A stretch of DNA of 64,000 nt from Crocodylus rhombifer (taxonomy: Eukaryota > Chordata > Crocodylia > Crocodylidae). Positions 23,406-36,009 of this stretch are shown here, piece after piece; positions within the stretch are counted from its first letter, which is position 1; every line of letters starts with the position of its first letter. The stretch covers positions 390,959 through 454,958 of the forward strand of contig JAVSML010024618.1 in the NCBI GenBank assembly GCA_038503035.1, read 5' to 3'. Made by a program: the position numbers and the translations under genes. Under the pieces are notes generated by a model. That model saw nothing but the letters and a program-made list of their open reading frames with translations. It did not search any database and was not told where the DNA came from.

Positions 23406-26400
23406 AGTCTTTTAAAAACCTGACTTCACCAGGGAGGCCTGCACAGCAGTCTAGTGTTGCTCCAGAAAAGAAGAGCATGACTTGATTTTTAGGAATATTT
23501 AAAACCATATTTACACATTAATTTTCAATAGGATGCACATGTGAAAATGAAGCAAGTGGTTTGGTACATACTGTTGCTGTTTTAATAGATTCTAATTTGT
23601 TACTGTCAAGTTCTGTCTGAACAGCAATTAGGTGGATCCACAGGATGACAAATATATATACAACCTAGATTATCTAAAGTATTTTATGTTATATTTTTTA
23701 TTTGCATGTGTAATTCATGGTCAATATTCAGGGCACAGAAGGCCTTTCTTTTAAAGGCTACTTTTTTTTTTTTTATAGGTATCTAGTTCAAATGCAAACT
23801 AATTTTCTTTATTGTTTATATTCACACTTCAAAGAATTATTCAGAACCAAAGTTTGCAGAAGGCTAAAAACCCTGAAGGATTATATTTTGGTTATTTCAG
23901 CTTGTCAGGGCTAGGCATTCCACTCTAAGGGAAGGAAAGCAACATGTCTGCTTCAAGCACTATTCAGTGTTCAGTCAGTTCAAGAAAACCAGCACATACA
24001 GCATGTAAACCATTAGTAGAAACCTGCCTTTCCTTTCTCTCAATAGGGCCTATGATACAGTCTCTGTTCATAATGAATGGATACACAGATTGAAGTGGGC
24101 ACCTTTCTTCCAGAAACCCCACTGCCACAGCCGTGTCTGGCTACAGGCTCCTTCCAGCCTGCAGATATGAATTTTGGTTGTATGTAGCAACCCCTTTTTG
24201 TGCTTACCTCATTCCTTTTATTTCCTTATGTTCTTACAATTCAGAGAGCCATTCTAGCATGTGTTGTGAAGTAGAAATGAGTTAATTCACTGGGTTCAGG
24301 CAGTCATTTAAGCCCTTCCTGCCTTGGGCTGGCATCTTCTGTTTGTACCCTTTTGCACTACAGCAGCATATTAGAAATGTAGTTCAAAGAGACTCAACTG
24401 GAACTAATGGAAGGCAGTCACAACAGCCATCTCTAGAACACAGTAATTAGTGAGTAATAATGGACAGTTGTGTCAGAGTACATGAGATAAATAAAATATC
24501 CATGCATGCCTTTCCTTGCTTTTCTAGTTATATATAATAGTCTATTTCATGTTGAGCTCATTTCTAAACAAGCTTCATGTGTAATAAAACTTAGAACTAT
24601 CACAGCATGAACCTTGCAAAAATCAAGCAGTCACAGAAATGTATTCTAAGCTCTCTCACACTTGCCTGATCTCAGTGGGATTTAACAAATGTGTTGTCTA
24701 CCTAGAAATTAGTTAAAGGCAAACAACCCATGTTTCATTTAAGGTTTCTATTTTCATATTAAAAAGTGAGACTCTTTATTGTCATATAGGGCACCAAAGC
24801 TTTTGATTAACAGATATCAAGTTTGAAAACAAGGAATTAAATTTCTCCTCCTCTAATCTCAAAGACACAGACTGTCGCTTCTCAAGTCAGTTTTACCTAT
24901 CTGACGGATCCCAAACCTGGGCTTTCCAATGAGCATCTTCCTTTCTCTCAGAATTCCTTTCCAACAGGTTACAGACAGTTATGTATAGATTTTCTTTCAA
25001 CTACGCTTTGCTAAACAAGTCCAAATAACACTTTCTGAAAAAGGGATTCATTAATAAAATACATTTTCACAACAGGCGAAGTGAATATTGTAGTTACTGA
25101 AGTTCCATATTAGTGTCAGATTTATTTTAAAGTGCTAACTGTATTGCAGTTATTGAAAAGACAAAGGGCCTAATTATTTATTTAAGATTCAAGACTTACT
25201 CATGTAGACAGCCTCACTGAATAGGTGTACAGACATGAATTTGAGTTTCAGTTTGCATAGTTTTGTTGATGTTATTTCTTACAAATAAAATTATGTTAAA
25301 AAGTTGTTTTTTAATCTAATTTTTCATCACTTAACTAGTAAACAATCAAAATTAATGAAATTCCAGCTGTGTGTTTTATGCTGAATCGTATTCCGATCCT
25401 TGCACACTAGCACCACATCCCTTGTCATGTTGTAACGGCAAGTAATATTTTACTTTTAAGTGACTTCTCATAGAACTTTATTTTTATAATATCAATGTTC
25501 AGATGGAATTCTTCTTTGGAATTTTTTAAAAATAAAAATATTCTAGACCTCAAACAAGATAAATATGAAATAAACATTAGTAAAGCTACATGGTGCTATG
25601 GAAATGTCCTGATAATGAAAATAAGATTTGGTTTGAAAGAGAAGTGTATAATCTCAATTTTGACTGCTTCCCTTGTATTTCTTATAGCCTTGTCTAAACA
25701 GCGAGTCTGGTTTTGGTGCTTTCACACACAAGATCATGCAGTGGACATTCAGGAAGTTTAGAGGGAAAAAACAAACAAAAACCCCTTTAAAAACATAAAA
25801 ATGTCCATATTTGTACATAAAACAATTTTCTTTTCAGATGGGCAACTTGCTCCCTCAAATATTTTCAGCAATTTCCTTTTCTGCCAACCCATCTTGCTGG
25901 CAGCAGTCCTGGCACAAAACAGGAAACAAGGACATCAGATGATCACTTATGGCACACAGCTAGAGCAGAGCACAAATGCAATTCAAGTATCTATTCTTTC
26001 TGATTTTATTTTCAACTCAAAAAGGAAAAATGTCCTCTCTGCACCTTGAGAATCCATCACATTCTTTTGCTATCCTATCTGAAAAAAACTTAGGAAAGAA
26101 TGCTATAGCTGTAATGATTTAAAGCTATATTAAATAACAGAAACATTGCTTCTTTCATACTAATTCACATAAATTGGAGTTTTCCTCCCACTTTTATTTT
26201 TACCACCACCAATTCTTCAGCAACAGAAAGTTTAAAAAACAAAAACAAAAAATTCACATTTTAAAGATTTTCTTCATCATGAAAGCCAGATACCTTTTAA
26301 AAATGAAATGTAACAATTATGGATTACTAGAGATGCGAAGTATACAGGTCCTTGGCCACAACCTTTTGATTTTTAAGTGATGCTGCCCATTCCATTTTTC

Positions 26401-27204
26401 TCCATGCTGTCTGGAGTGAAATCCAATTCAACTAAAGCTAGATTCTAATATACTTGGCACCCTAGCTGAGATTCTGAACAGGTACACGAGAAGCATGCAG
26501 GAGAGCAAAAGCTTGGACAAAGCCTCAGCGAGAGATCTCCAGTTAGTAAACTATTAATATATCTTAAATGTTTTTTTCTTTGTTTTCCCCTCAGTTACAT
26601 GGAGGAAATACTTCAAAAGAGAGAACAAATGGCTAGAAATGGGAAGATTGCGGACTGCCATCTTGGTAGGCTTTGGGAAAAGTTACTATATATAAATTTA
26701 AAGGATGCAACAAAAAATTCCCAACGCCAACTACTCTGAGAAGTTATGTTTCATAGAGATGTAGTATCCCAGAGTACCATAACTGAGAAATGGCAAGGTC
26801 ACAATAAAGAATTTTTTTTCTAATCTTAAGGAAAACCGTACACTGACAGACTGAAATGCTGTAAAGATCATAGAACAATGTGCAAATTAACTCCAGGTAA
26901 CAAACTGGGACTTGGGTCTCTTGAGCCTTACGCTCATAGTCATTGGGAACCTTTTCCTTACAAATTACTCAGGAAAAACCCTCACTGAATTCAACAGAAA
27001 TGTTATCCAGGATGAAGCTACATACATACAGCATTTCAGCAGACACTGATGTATACCCACCCCACCAACACTCTATACTGCTCTGAATGCACACACAGGT
27101 ACATGCACAGCTAGAATTAATTCCCCAAGAATCTGAAATGAGATAAAGTAGTAAAGACATGGCTATGCAGCAGATGACTTAGAATAATCATTGTGATCCA
27201 CTAG
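23406..27204. other. AT-rich, repeat-poor part of SYN2 intron 1
   Basis: About 3.8 kb with no transposon that I recognise, no exon and no strong base-composition feature. Conserved non-coding regulatory elements could be here, but nothing can be shown from this sequence alone. Confidence 0.45.
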
Positions 27205-27325
27205 CTAGGAAAACCAGACTAGAAGTCACAAGACCTAGGATTTATTTCCAGCTCTTCCACTAACCTGCTGTGTGACCTTCTGCCTCTTAGTTCCTTCTGT
27301 TTGTAAAACAATAAAAAGGATAGCT
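27205..27325 (+). repeat. MIR SINE
   Basis: Contains the MIR core: agacctaggatttatttcca, gctcttccactaacctgctg and tgtgaccttctgcctcttag, followed by tttgtaaaacaataaaaagg. MIR is an amniote-wide tRNA-derived SINE, so this is an old insertion. Confidence 0.75.
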
Positions 27326-27444
27326 TACTTTGTAAAACAATTAGATTTGGTACCATTAAGAACAATGACGAATGGCAGAAAGATGGCAATTCTAGATTTT
27401 TTTCCTCCTTGCCTCATAAAAACCAAGAACAAATTCAATCATAA

Positions 27445-27680
27445 AAGAAGGAAATTCAAAACTGATAAAAGAAAACACTTTTTTAGACTCTGCATATGCA
27501 GACTGTGGAACTTATTGCCACAGGAAGGCCCAATTACTTAAAAGAAAGAAAAGGATTGGACTACCTATGTGATGAAGAACATCCAGAGTTATCCTTAATA
27601 ACAACAAACATCCTGAAAGGGATATTAAACCTTCTTCTTTAGGGCTTAAGAGATGAGACCCACTTTTGGAAGAATAGAGA
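27445..27680 (+). mobile_element. Old CR1/L3 3' end fragment
   Basis: The words gactgtggaacttattgcca and caggaaggcc resemble the 'WN.LP' region close to the end of CR1/L3 ORF2. Highly diverged. Confidence 0.4.
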
Positions 27681-29330
27681 AGAGTCACCATTTGCCTACA
27701 CCAAAATTAATTCAGCTTCCTCTGAAGCCTCTAGATCTAGTTCTGTTGGAAATAAGATACAGTGCTAGATTGGACCAGAGCTGAAATCAGACTTCTGTTT
27801 CTTTAAAGACTGAAATGCATAGCATCCAGGTTGCAATCTATAAAACAATTATGCATTAACTTAATATGTCTGAATAAAAGCAGTTCATGTTCCAAGTTGC
27901 TCTCACATTAAATTATTTTTTATTACTATATAAACCTAAAATTCAGAAAAATCCCAGAATAACTCAACATTTATCAGGTGTCTATTCAGGGCATGATTTT
28001 CTTTTTAACATGTATTACATGAGGGTTTTGCTATATACCTCATCTTGTTAAAACTACAAGTCACTGCATCACACCACATAGAACTTGGCTAATAGATCAA
28101 GATGATCAGAAAAAAACCGCTTTAACTCAGCTTTTGCAACAGAAAAATAAAAAAAAATATTTATACATTTCCGTCAATTAACATGTATTATGCATCTGTT
28201 TTTTCCACAACTAGTGAAATTAAATGGAGGTTTAACATAAACTTCAATAATTCCAAAGGCATAAGTTCCCCATTACTGTATTTGCTTTTGAGATCCAAAC
28301 ACTTACATTTCAGCAGTTATTTAAAAGGTTTTAATTACAAAATGGCTTTAATTCTTTGGAAAATAGTTCAAATACAGGTAAAAATATTGACTGCACACTG
28401 TTCTTTCTAGAACTCTCACATATCATTTTCAAAGGATTTATCAGAAAGTCGGAGTCAAATATGCACATATGAATAGGATAAAGTACATTTGTGAACACAT
28501 CTGCTCTCCTAACAGAGATGGCACCCATTTTCATTTACAATACAGAGTTTATCAGCATTAACAAGGCTTAAGAGGCAGCTTCTTGCTAATTCTGACTGCA
28601 TTACAAAACTGTTCAAAACTTCAAGATTACAGTACCTGTATGCTAACCATCACTACAAAACACAAGTCCCAGTAGGCATGGACAGATGCCATCAGGGGCT
28701 AACTTTGCTGGACAAGGATTTTAGGGTGATTTATTTTACAAAACAGGGACTTGCCCACTGTGATGCACTTTACTTTTGATTTACACTGAGTAAAGAAAAA
28801 AAATCTTTCATTTATTAATTCAGACTGCAATACAGTAGGCTGCATCCATTGATGCTTACCTAAACACTCTGTTTGGGTATAGTGGTTTTATTCCACCCCT
28901 CCCCCCCCCCAAAAAAAAAATCAACAACTTTTTTGTACAGTATTAAAACACTATAGTCCAATAATGATGCTTCCCACATATATAAATTGTTTTAGTACCC
29001 TAATCATACTATGTTTTAAAATTTTGATTTCAAATATTTTATTAAGCCAGAAGAGTGAAAAACATTTTTGTTTAAAATTAAGCCCTGCACCTACTTATAG
29101 ATTTTCCCCATTTACACATAATATTGTGAAAATGTGGGTCCTATCAGTAACACACCCAGGCTTAGACTCCAATAGCAAAACAAGCAATTGCCACACTATC
29201 ATGCTCTCAGGTGCAGCCTACCTCATTCAAGCCCAGAGCTCAGGCATGTCAAACTGCAGCCGTGATGCTGAATGAGATGCTAGGTGGCTGGATGGGTGAT
29301 GCCGCTGAAGGGGGAAGGGTGACTTAATGA
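27681..29330. other. AT-rich intron next to SYN2 exon 1
   Basis: No transposon or exon recognised. A C/A homopolymer pair lies near 28900-28920. GC content rises sharply at about 29340, at the edge of the CpG island. Confidence 0.45.
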
Positions 29331-29832
29331 ACAAACAGGATGAACACGGGGCCTGTCCTGCACCTGACAACCCGCATCCTAAGGCGCGGGGCCGCACCGC
29401 GGACTTTACGCGGCTCTAACACATCTATGAACACGGCTGCTATTGAGACACCCGGGATGGGGGGAGCGTCCATTTGCCCGCCTCCCTTTTGCGGCGATTC
29501 AATGAGAAGCACAAATCTCCAGGTGACACCGGGAATGGGAAAGTTGACTCCTCAGCAGGGAGCCCGAATGGCGCTGGCCAGCACCTGACGCCTGCTCGCA
29601 GCCTCATGGCTCCAGAGCACCACGACCCACAAGTTTTCCTCACTGCGACAAAAAAGGCTGAGGACCTGCGGGGACCACGCGCACCCGCCGCCCGCGCGAG
29701 GCCGCCTCGGGGTGCGCACGGCGGGCTCGTCCCCGCGCACCTCAGCTCCCTGCCAGCCTGCGGCCCGGGGCCTCGCGGGCCACTGTGCCAGGGCCCGAGC
29801 CCGTGCGAGGCGGCAGGACGGCCGGGCCGGCG

Positions 29833-29841
29833 GCACTTACC
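29833..29841 (-). other. SYN2: SYN2 exon 1 splice donor
   Basis: On the minus strand the exon ends ...GGACTG and the intron begins GTAAGTGCC (29840 downward), close to the consensus donor. It splits the Trp112 codon after its second base (phase 2), at the same protein position where exon 1 ends in mammalian synapsins as I recall. Confidence 0.9.
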
Positions 29842-30175
29842 AGTCCGTGTGCGGCTCGTCGATGACCAGCAGCAGCTTGAACTTCCTGGCGGCGGCGGCC
29901 GAGACGGAGGAGGCGTCCACCAAGCCGGCCGAGGCCGCCGTCTGTTTCACGGCGTTGGAGAGCGAGCTGAAGAAGCTGCTGCCCGCCGACTGCGGAGCCT
30001 GCTGCGGCGGGGCCGACTGCGGCGGCGGCCGGCGCTCCGAGCTCGGCGAGGCGGAGCAGGGCGCGGCGGGCGGCGGCTGCTGCGGCTCGGGCCGCTGCAG
30101 ATCGGTCATGTAGCCATTGGGCAGGTTGGCGATGAAGCTGCTGTCCGAGAGCCTGCGCCGCAGAAAGTTCATCAT
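29841..30175 (-). CDS. SYN2: Synapsin-2, coding exon 1
   Basis: Encodes the N-terminus of synapsin-2, a neuronal phosphoprotein that tethers synaptic vesicles to actin and to each other and controls their release pool. The start is the first of two adjacent ATGs (30175 and 30172), because the protein then begins [20 protein letters not shown], the conserved domain A of synapsin II. An in-frame upstream ATG at 30241 would add 22 non-conserved residues. Ser10 in RRRLSDS is the family's PKA/CaMKI site. Residues about 30-90 are the variable Pro/Ser/Ala-rich domain B, with [20 protein letters not shown] at 68-87. Domain C begins near 97-111 ([15 protein letters not shown]). The exon ends after two bases of the Trp112 codon, directly before GTAAGT, so later exons lie beyond the left edge. 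The exon is open and looks functional. Confidence 0.95.
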
Positions 30176-30769
30176 CTGGCCGGGCGGGCGGCGGCCCCAC
30201 CGGCGGCGGGAGAGCCCGGGAGGGCGCGGGGCGCGCGGCACGGAGCTACCTTCTGCGGGGCTGCGGCGCCGGCGGCTGCTCCTCCGCTGCTGCTCCCGCG
30301 CGTCTGCTGCCGCCGCCTGCGCCCTCGGCCGCTAGGGGGCGGCCGCCGCGACTGCTGGGCTGCGGCGCTGCACCGGGGGCCGGGCGGGGCCGGGCTGCTG
30401 CGTCGCCGCGCCTGTGCGGGGCCGGGGCTTGGGCGGCTGGTCCTCCGCCTGCGCAGCGCCCGGCGGGGCCCTGCCGGGGGCGCTGTTGCCCCCGCTGTGG
30501 CTGGACTCTCGTGTCCCCGTGGGGGCCGGGGGGAGGGTGGGCTCCTGCCGCCCTCTGCCCCCCACGCGGCGGGAGAAGGGCACCGCGGAGCGCAGGGCCC
30601 CTCCCGCCTACTCGACGCAGATTTTTCTCAGTTACAAACGAGGCCGGAGCTGTGCTAGGGGGCGCGGGGTCGAACCGAAATTTGCCTGCAGGGACGCCGG
30701 GGCAGGCTGCAGGCCGGGCAACGGCAGCGTCCTGCCCAGCAGCAGCTGGGGCCAAGGTCGTGCCTCTAA

Positions 30770-32100
30770 CACCTGCGCAACGAAGTGGGTGGAAGGGAGC
30801 TCCTAAATGACAGTGAGCCAAGAAGTCAAGTGGCTCCCTCAACACTGCCCGACCCGACTCGAAACGGCGCTGTGGCTGCTGGGCAGTTGGTTTTAAACTT
30901 TGGGTGGAGCAGGAATGAAAAGGGAGTGCACCCACCCTGGGATGCCTCCCGTCTCTGCAAGAACTGCAGACACTGACAGGCCGTCAGCAGACCAGAGGCA
31001 TCTCTGCTGCTCGTGTGAGGAATAAGGGTCCAGGTATGGCCTGGGGTCCACTCTGTATTCTACTCTCTGACATCACTTCATCTGGTTTAGTTTTATGTAT
31101 CCTCATCACAGTCAGCAGAACATGTAACTGCTTTGTACAGTCTGACCTGTAACGGATCAGGTGGTGTTATAACTGTTTAACTCTACTGTTAATTCTCATG
31201 TGTCATTTCAGCAGAAGCTGTAAATAAACTCCTCTTCTTACATAATCATAAAGTCGGTGTACACTGCCACAGCAGAGTAGAACATGTGCATGCCCAAGGC
31301 AGTTTCACACTTCAAAAAGTTTGAGCTTGTATCAGTGTAATCTTACCCCTGACTCTCCTGCGTGGGTAATATTTTGTTCTGGGATGATTACAGCATCCCC
31401 AAAATCTGGTTTAATCTTAATTTATTGAAATATAATTTAAACTTTAATGTAATTTTTTGTCTGGAATGGAGATGAAATTTATGTTCTACACTGCATTTGA
31501 CAACTGTTTAGAGATGACGTATCACAAACACTTGAAGCAAAATAAATGTTGTTTTCTCACATTATAGGGGCTAGTCATATGTTCCAAATATTTCACCTTT
31601 CCAGTTTCTATGGCTACATTGGTGGGATGTAGCATCCTGCATAAGCCTGTTTAATGAATCACTGCATTCATAGATGTTCATTTAACACCTAGTGGTAGAA
31701 AATAAAATTGACCCAGTTAAATGCAATTCCAAAGTGTCTTTTAAAATCATGTGGTTATACCATAAACACATCCTGAAGATAAGAAAATGATTAAGACAGA
31801 CATGGCTCATTTTTCAAAATCGCTCTGCTGCCAGTATTCTTTTGTGTTTTGCATTAGGGCCGTGGGAAGCTTAAACAAGTGAAGTAACCTGAAGTTAAGG
31901 ATGCAGTTAAAATGTCTTGTTCACTTCACCAGTCAATGGCTGGCACTGCTGGAAGATGTTTGGAGCCATGTGAATGAATGAATTCAGAGTGAATTTAGGA
32001 CTGGAGGAATACAATCAGGGAGAATGGCTGGATTTTCATCAATGCCATTAAGACTTATTAGAATTACTGAAGATTATTTTTGTCCAATGTAATGAACATG
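30770..32100. other. 5' flank of SYN2, nothing recognised
   Basis: Unique-looking, AT-rich beyond 31000. GGCGCTGT at 30866-30873 matches half of a REST/NRSE silencer site, known from synapsin promoters, but the other half does not match. No divergent gene start was found. Confidence 0.45.
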
Positions 32101-32104
32101 CTTT

Positions 32105-32516
32105 CATAGTTTCATAGTAGCTAGGGTCAGGAGGGACCCGATCAGTTCATCTAGCCTGGCCCCCTGCCACAGGCAGGAATGAATGCAGGGTTCACAAGAC
32201 CCCAGACAGGTGATCATCCAACCTCCTCTTGAATTTGCCCAGGGTAGGGGCAAGGACCACTTCGCTGGGAAGTTGGTTCCAGATTCTGGCCACCCTAACT
32301 GTAAAATATTGCCTTCTGATCTCTATCCCATCTCCATCAGCTTATTAACATTGTTTCTCATCACCCCAGGTGGTGCTGGGGAGAATAGGGCTCTTCCTAT
32401 TTGCTGATGCTCTCCCCTGCTAAGTTTGTAGGCAGCTACCAGGTCCCCCCTCAGCCTCCTCTTGCCAAGCCTGAATAGGTTCAGGTCCCTCAGTCTTTCC
32501 TCATAGGGCCTGAGGA
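32105..32516 (-). mobile_element. CR1 3' end (~410 bp)
   Basis: Well-preserved minus-strand CR1 terminus starting at atagtttcatagtagctagg. It runs through tccagattctggccacccta (the 'WN.LP' region) to caggtccctcagtctttcct. Confidence 0.85.
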
Positions 32517-32821
32517 GAGCATATGAAAGTATTAAATAATGTTATCTATGAGTAGACAGAAACACACACACACAAAATGATTTATTACATTGACACAGCA
32601 AGTTGTTGACAATGATGCAATTACCTTATTATCTCTTGATTAGCATGATCCTTGATCCTTATTTTCCCAACAATTACACACGTGCAACTTTCATTCATTT
32701 CAGTGGGAATTACTCATGTACATACGTTAGGAATAGGAGGCTCCAGGAATTTTTAGTCATCACTACTATCATCACTAACAATGCATCCTCTCTTGTATTA
32801 AAAAAATCTGAAACAAATTAG

Positions 32822-33782
32822 TAGGACTGTGCAGTTGCAGGTGGTGATTTGATCTGGAGGAGATTCAGCCTGATTCAGTGGCCAAATCTCCAAATCCAAA
32901 TCAAATCAGGGGACCTATTTAGAGGTCCACATCGATTCAAAGCTCTTCGAATCTTTGGAAAAGATTCGGAAAGCTTTGATGATTTGGGCAGTCCTGGATG
33001 GCTGCAGCAGAGAGCTGCAGCTGACTTCAAGCTGGTAAGTACTAGGGGCTGGGGAGTGAGGGCTGAGGGAAGGGACCATGGGAGGACTCCTTCCATCTCC
33101 CCAACCCCCACCTGCTCCCCCAGCCTCCCCCCCCACAATGGCTGCCCCACCTGCTCCAGCTCTCAGCATTTTTTTAAAAAAAGCCCCACTGCTCACTGGG
33201 TGCTGCTGGTGGGGGGCAATCCTTGCTGCCCCTTGCTGCATGGAGGGCTCTGCATGAGCCCCCTGCCCCCCCGACTGCCACCCTCCCATGGGTGCCCTTG
33301 CCGGGCCAGCTCTGGCCCTTTTTTCTTTTCTTAAAGGGAGAAAAACACTGCAACTCACCACTTCTGCACGAGCCCCACACATGGCGCAGGGCAGAGGGGA
33401 TCGCCCCCCACCGGCAGGAGCGGTGAGTCCGGGGTTTTCTCGTTTGTTTGTTTTTTCTTAAAAGGGCCAGAGTTGGCCCAGGCAGGGCAGCCATGTGGGG
33501 GCTGGGGGAGCAGGGGGATGAAGGGCTCATGCAGAGCCCCCCCCATGCTGTGTGGGGCAAAAGGGATAGCCCCTCCACCCAGCAGCACCCAGTGATCCGG
33601 GGCTTTTTTTTTCCCCCCCAAAGAGCTGGGGTGGGCAGGGCAGCCATTGCCAGGCTGTGGGGGATGGCCCCGGGCGATTCAGCTGAATCAATTTGGAACA
33701 GTGATTCAAATCAGCGAATTGAATCACTGTCTGCCACATTGGCTAAATCCGAAGCAAATACTAGCCACTTCGCACAGGCCTA
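32822..33782. mobile_element. Palindromic hAT-like element, copy 1 (961 bp)
   Basis: The termini TAGGACTGTGCAGTTGCAGG and, from the right end, TAGGCCTGTGCGAAGTGGC are inverted repeats. A perfect 8-bp duplication CAAATTAG flanks the element (32814-32821 and 33783-33790), diagnostic of hAT-type insertion. The interior is a long imperfect palindrome: 33180-33320 (ctgggtgctgctggtggggg, ggctctgcatgagccc) matches the reverse complement of about 33470-33605. A further partial copy lies in the centre. No transposase is encoded; 100-160 aa open frames follow from the GC-rich palindrome. Confidence 0.85.
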
Positions 33783-33790
33783 CAAATTAG

Positions 33791-34900
33791 TGTTCCTGAT
33801 TGTGATGAGACAGTGAGTGTTATAACAACCCCTTCTTGTTCAGAACTCTGCATGGAATCAAGTCTGCTGGTTTTAACTGTCAAAATGAATTTATTCCTTT
33901 CTACAGCAGTTTGCCCTGTAAAGCCAACACTGGGAGAATGAGCTGTAGTCCGTTCAACTGTGCACACAAACAGAAATATTAACTAGGTGTAGACTGCAAG
34001 GCTAAACATCTGTTCTCAATGTCAGTGATGCCATTTTCTATTAGGTTAAGACACCTACAACAAAAGGAAGTGGTAGGAAGAAAATTAAACTCTAATATTC
34101 GTTACTATAAAATAGCACATAATAATAATGAAGTCATGGAGTAAAGCTATTTTATTTAAGCTTCTTGGACATAAGATCCTTCAATCCTGGTATATGAGAG
34201 TGAAAAACATCCATATTCTGAGGGTTGAAAATTGATTCTCTTTCTGTGGGACTTTCCACAATAACTCCATGGTTTTGGTGGAGTTAAAGTCTGTATTAAT
34301 TCCAAAAGACATTTTCCATTTATAGGTGTGGCAAATAGCAGCCATGTTTCATCCCTGCAATGGGTCATCTTCTTGATTGCAAATCACCTTAGTTGTACAA
34401 TTTTGGAAGGTACTGTATGCTAGGCTTTCCTCACCTCACTTCAGGGAAGACTCTTAGGCCCTTTGAAGTTATCACTTAAAACATATATTAATAGTTTATA
34501 CCATTACTTAAATTTTATCATAAAACTTATCTAAAAGGAATCTTTTACTTTTATTCTTAACAACTTTGTTTCCAAACTGACCAAAGCTAAAAGAGATCTT
34601 CTGAATAATCCTTGAAATGCTGGATTCTCAAACATGGTGCTCAGCTGGAATGGATTAGTCACTGTTTTTTTACTACTTTCCTTAGTAATGCTTTTCTCTT
34701 CTTTCCTCTCATCTCCTCTCTTGTCTTCTCAAAAATTTAACAAGAAGAGGAAAACACCATTATGGTATCCCACTAGGTGTCCAAGTTACTTTTGAGTATT
34801 TCAGTGTTTGCCATTGCTAAAATTTAGATGGTAGCACAGTTCTTGTGCCCCTTTAAGAATTTTAACTGTATTGGTTCAAATTTGGTTGAGGAATTGGTTG
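33791..34900. other. Intergenic DNA, nothing recognised
   Basis: AT-rich, with no repeat or exon that I recognise. Confidence 0.4.
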
Positions 34901-34904
34901 AAAA

Positions 34905-35640
34905 TCTCAAAATATAGGGTAACTTGAGTGATACTCACCATGCCACAACAGTTTTCAAGATCCTAAGGAAAAGAAGGAGAATAGCAAAATCAAAACACAA
35001 CTTCAGAAAAGCAGACTTTAACAACTCAGTGAGCTGGTGGGCAGGCTCCCAGGAGAGGCAAGTCTATGGGGGAAAAAGGGTCCAGGAGAGATGGTTGTAT
35101 CTTAAGGGCAATATATTCAGCACACAAGAGCAGGCTATCCCAAAGTGAAGGAAAGATAAGAAGTGTAGCAAGAGGCTAGCCTAGCTAAAACAGTGAACTC
35201 TTCAACGAGTCAAAACTTAAACAAGAATCTTACAAAAAGTGGAAACTTGGGCATATTACTAGAGATTAACATTAAATTAGACCACATGCATGCAGGAAGA
35301 AAAATCAGAAAGGCCAGGCATTGAGTTACAGTTTAGCACAGTATGTAAAAGGGCAACAAAAAAGCATTCTACAATAATGTTAGAAATAAGTAGAGGACCA
35401 AGGAAAGTATAGATCCTTTACTGAATGAGGAGGGCAATAATGGTTGCTGCAGAGAAGGCTGAAATATTTCATGCCTCTTTTACTTCAATCTTCAAAAATA
35501 AGATTTCATTCAGAGTGCAGTGGTAACAAGGATAGGGAGAAGACAATCAGTCAAGAGTAGGGAAAGAACAAGTTACAGATTACTTAGAGAAGTTTGATGT
35601 TTTTAAGGAAGCAGAGCTAGACAGAATGGATCCTACAGTA
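34905..35640 (+). mobile_element. CR1-type LINE, endonuclease-RT linker (decayed)
   Basis: The plus strand encodes FKILRKRRR and FNNSVSWWAGSQERQVYGGK, which match the CR1/L3 segment between endonuclease and RT. The same segment recurs at 41700-41860 (ILRKRRGKKW). Later, aagcattctacaataatgtt and aggctgaaatatttcatgcc continue the match. Stops and deletions throughout. Confidence 0.6.
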
Positions 35641-35681
35641 CTGTATAGTAATTGTTAAGTTAGCCTTCGTAAGACCCAAGC

Positions 35682-36009
35682 CCGGAATCAGCAACCTTGT
35701 AGAGTGGCAGGTTAGGTACTTGTGACCTGGCCACTGCCATGGGCTGCCAGTCTCCGCCCCCACTGCTGATTCTCTGCTGCTCTGATCCCCCTCTGTTCCA
35801 AACTCCCCTCTTTTTAGTGAATGTTGCCAAAAAGCATAGACAACATCAACAGGGAACCACAAATTTGGTGACTTTAAAACTGCTCTTTAAAGTGCCCCTT
35901 TAAGTAGCTGCTTTAAACAGACCTCGTTTAAATTTTCACCCTCACCCCTGAATCAAAGGTTTGCAGGCCAGATGCAAGCACTATGCTGGCCATATGTTGC
36001 CAACCCCTG
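35682..36009. mobile_element. hAT MITE (328 bp) with target duplication
   Basis: The ends CCGGAATCAGCAACC and, from the right, CAGGGGTTGGCAACA resemble the CAGGGGTCGGCAACC terminus of hAT/Charlie elements. They are flanked by ACCCAAGC (35674-35681) and ACCTAAGC (36010-36017), a 7 of 8 target duplication. Non-coding interior. Confidence 0.75.

Larger units (their letters stand above)
29340..30760. promoter_or_regulatory. SYN2: CpG island over SYN2 promoter and exon 1
   Basis: About 1.4 kb of strongly GC- and CpG-rich DNA within an otherwise AT-rich region, centred on the SYN2 start codon. CpG-island promoters without a TATA box are usual for synapsin genes, and I see no TATA box close upstream of the ATG on the minus strand. 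Long open frames on both strands (for example 29474-30658 plus and 30935-30246 minus) are GC artefacts. Confidence 0.85.

Noticed and set aside
1..29840. TIMP4, which is nested in SYN2 in mammals
   Set aside because: No TIMP signal peptide or N-terminal Cys-x-Cys domain was seen; in mammals it lies in a later SYN2 intron, which would be outside this window.
29474..30658. 394-codon plus-strand open frame across the CpG island
   Set aside because: Opposite strand of SYN2 exon 1 and its promoter; Arg/Gly/Pro-rich composition from high GC; no domain seen.
30246..30935. 229-codon minus-strand open frame upstream of SYN2
   Set aside because: GC-driven open frame in the 5' flank; not in frame with conserved synapsin sequence and low-complexity throughout.
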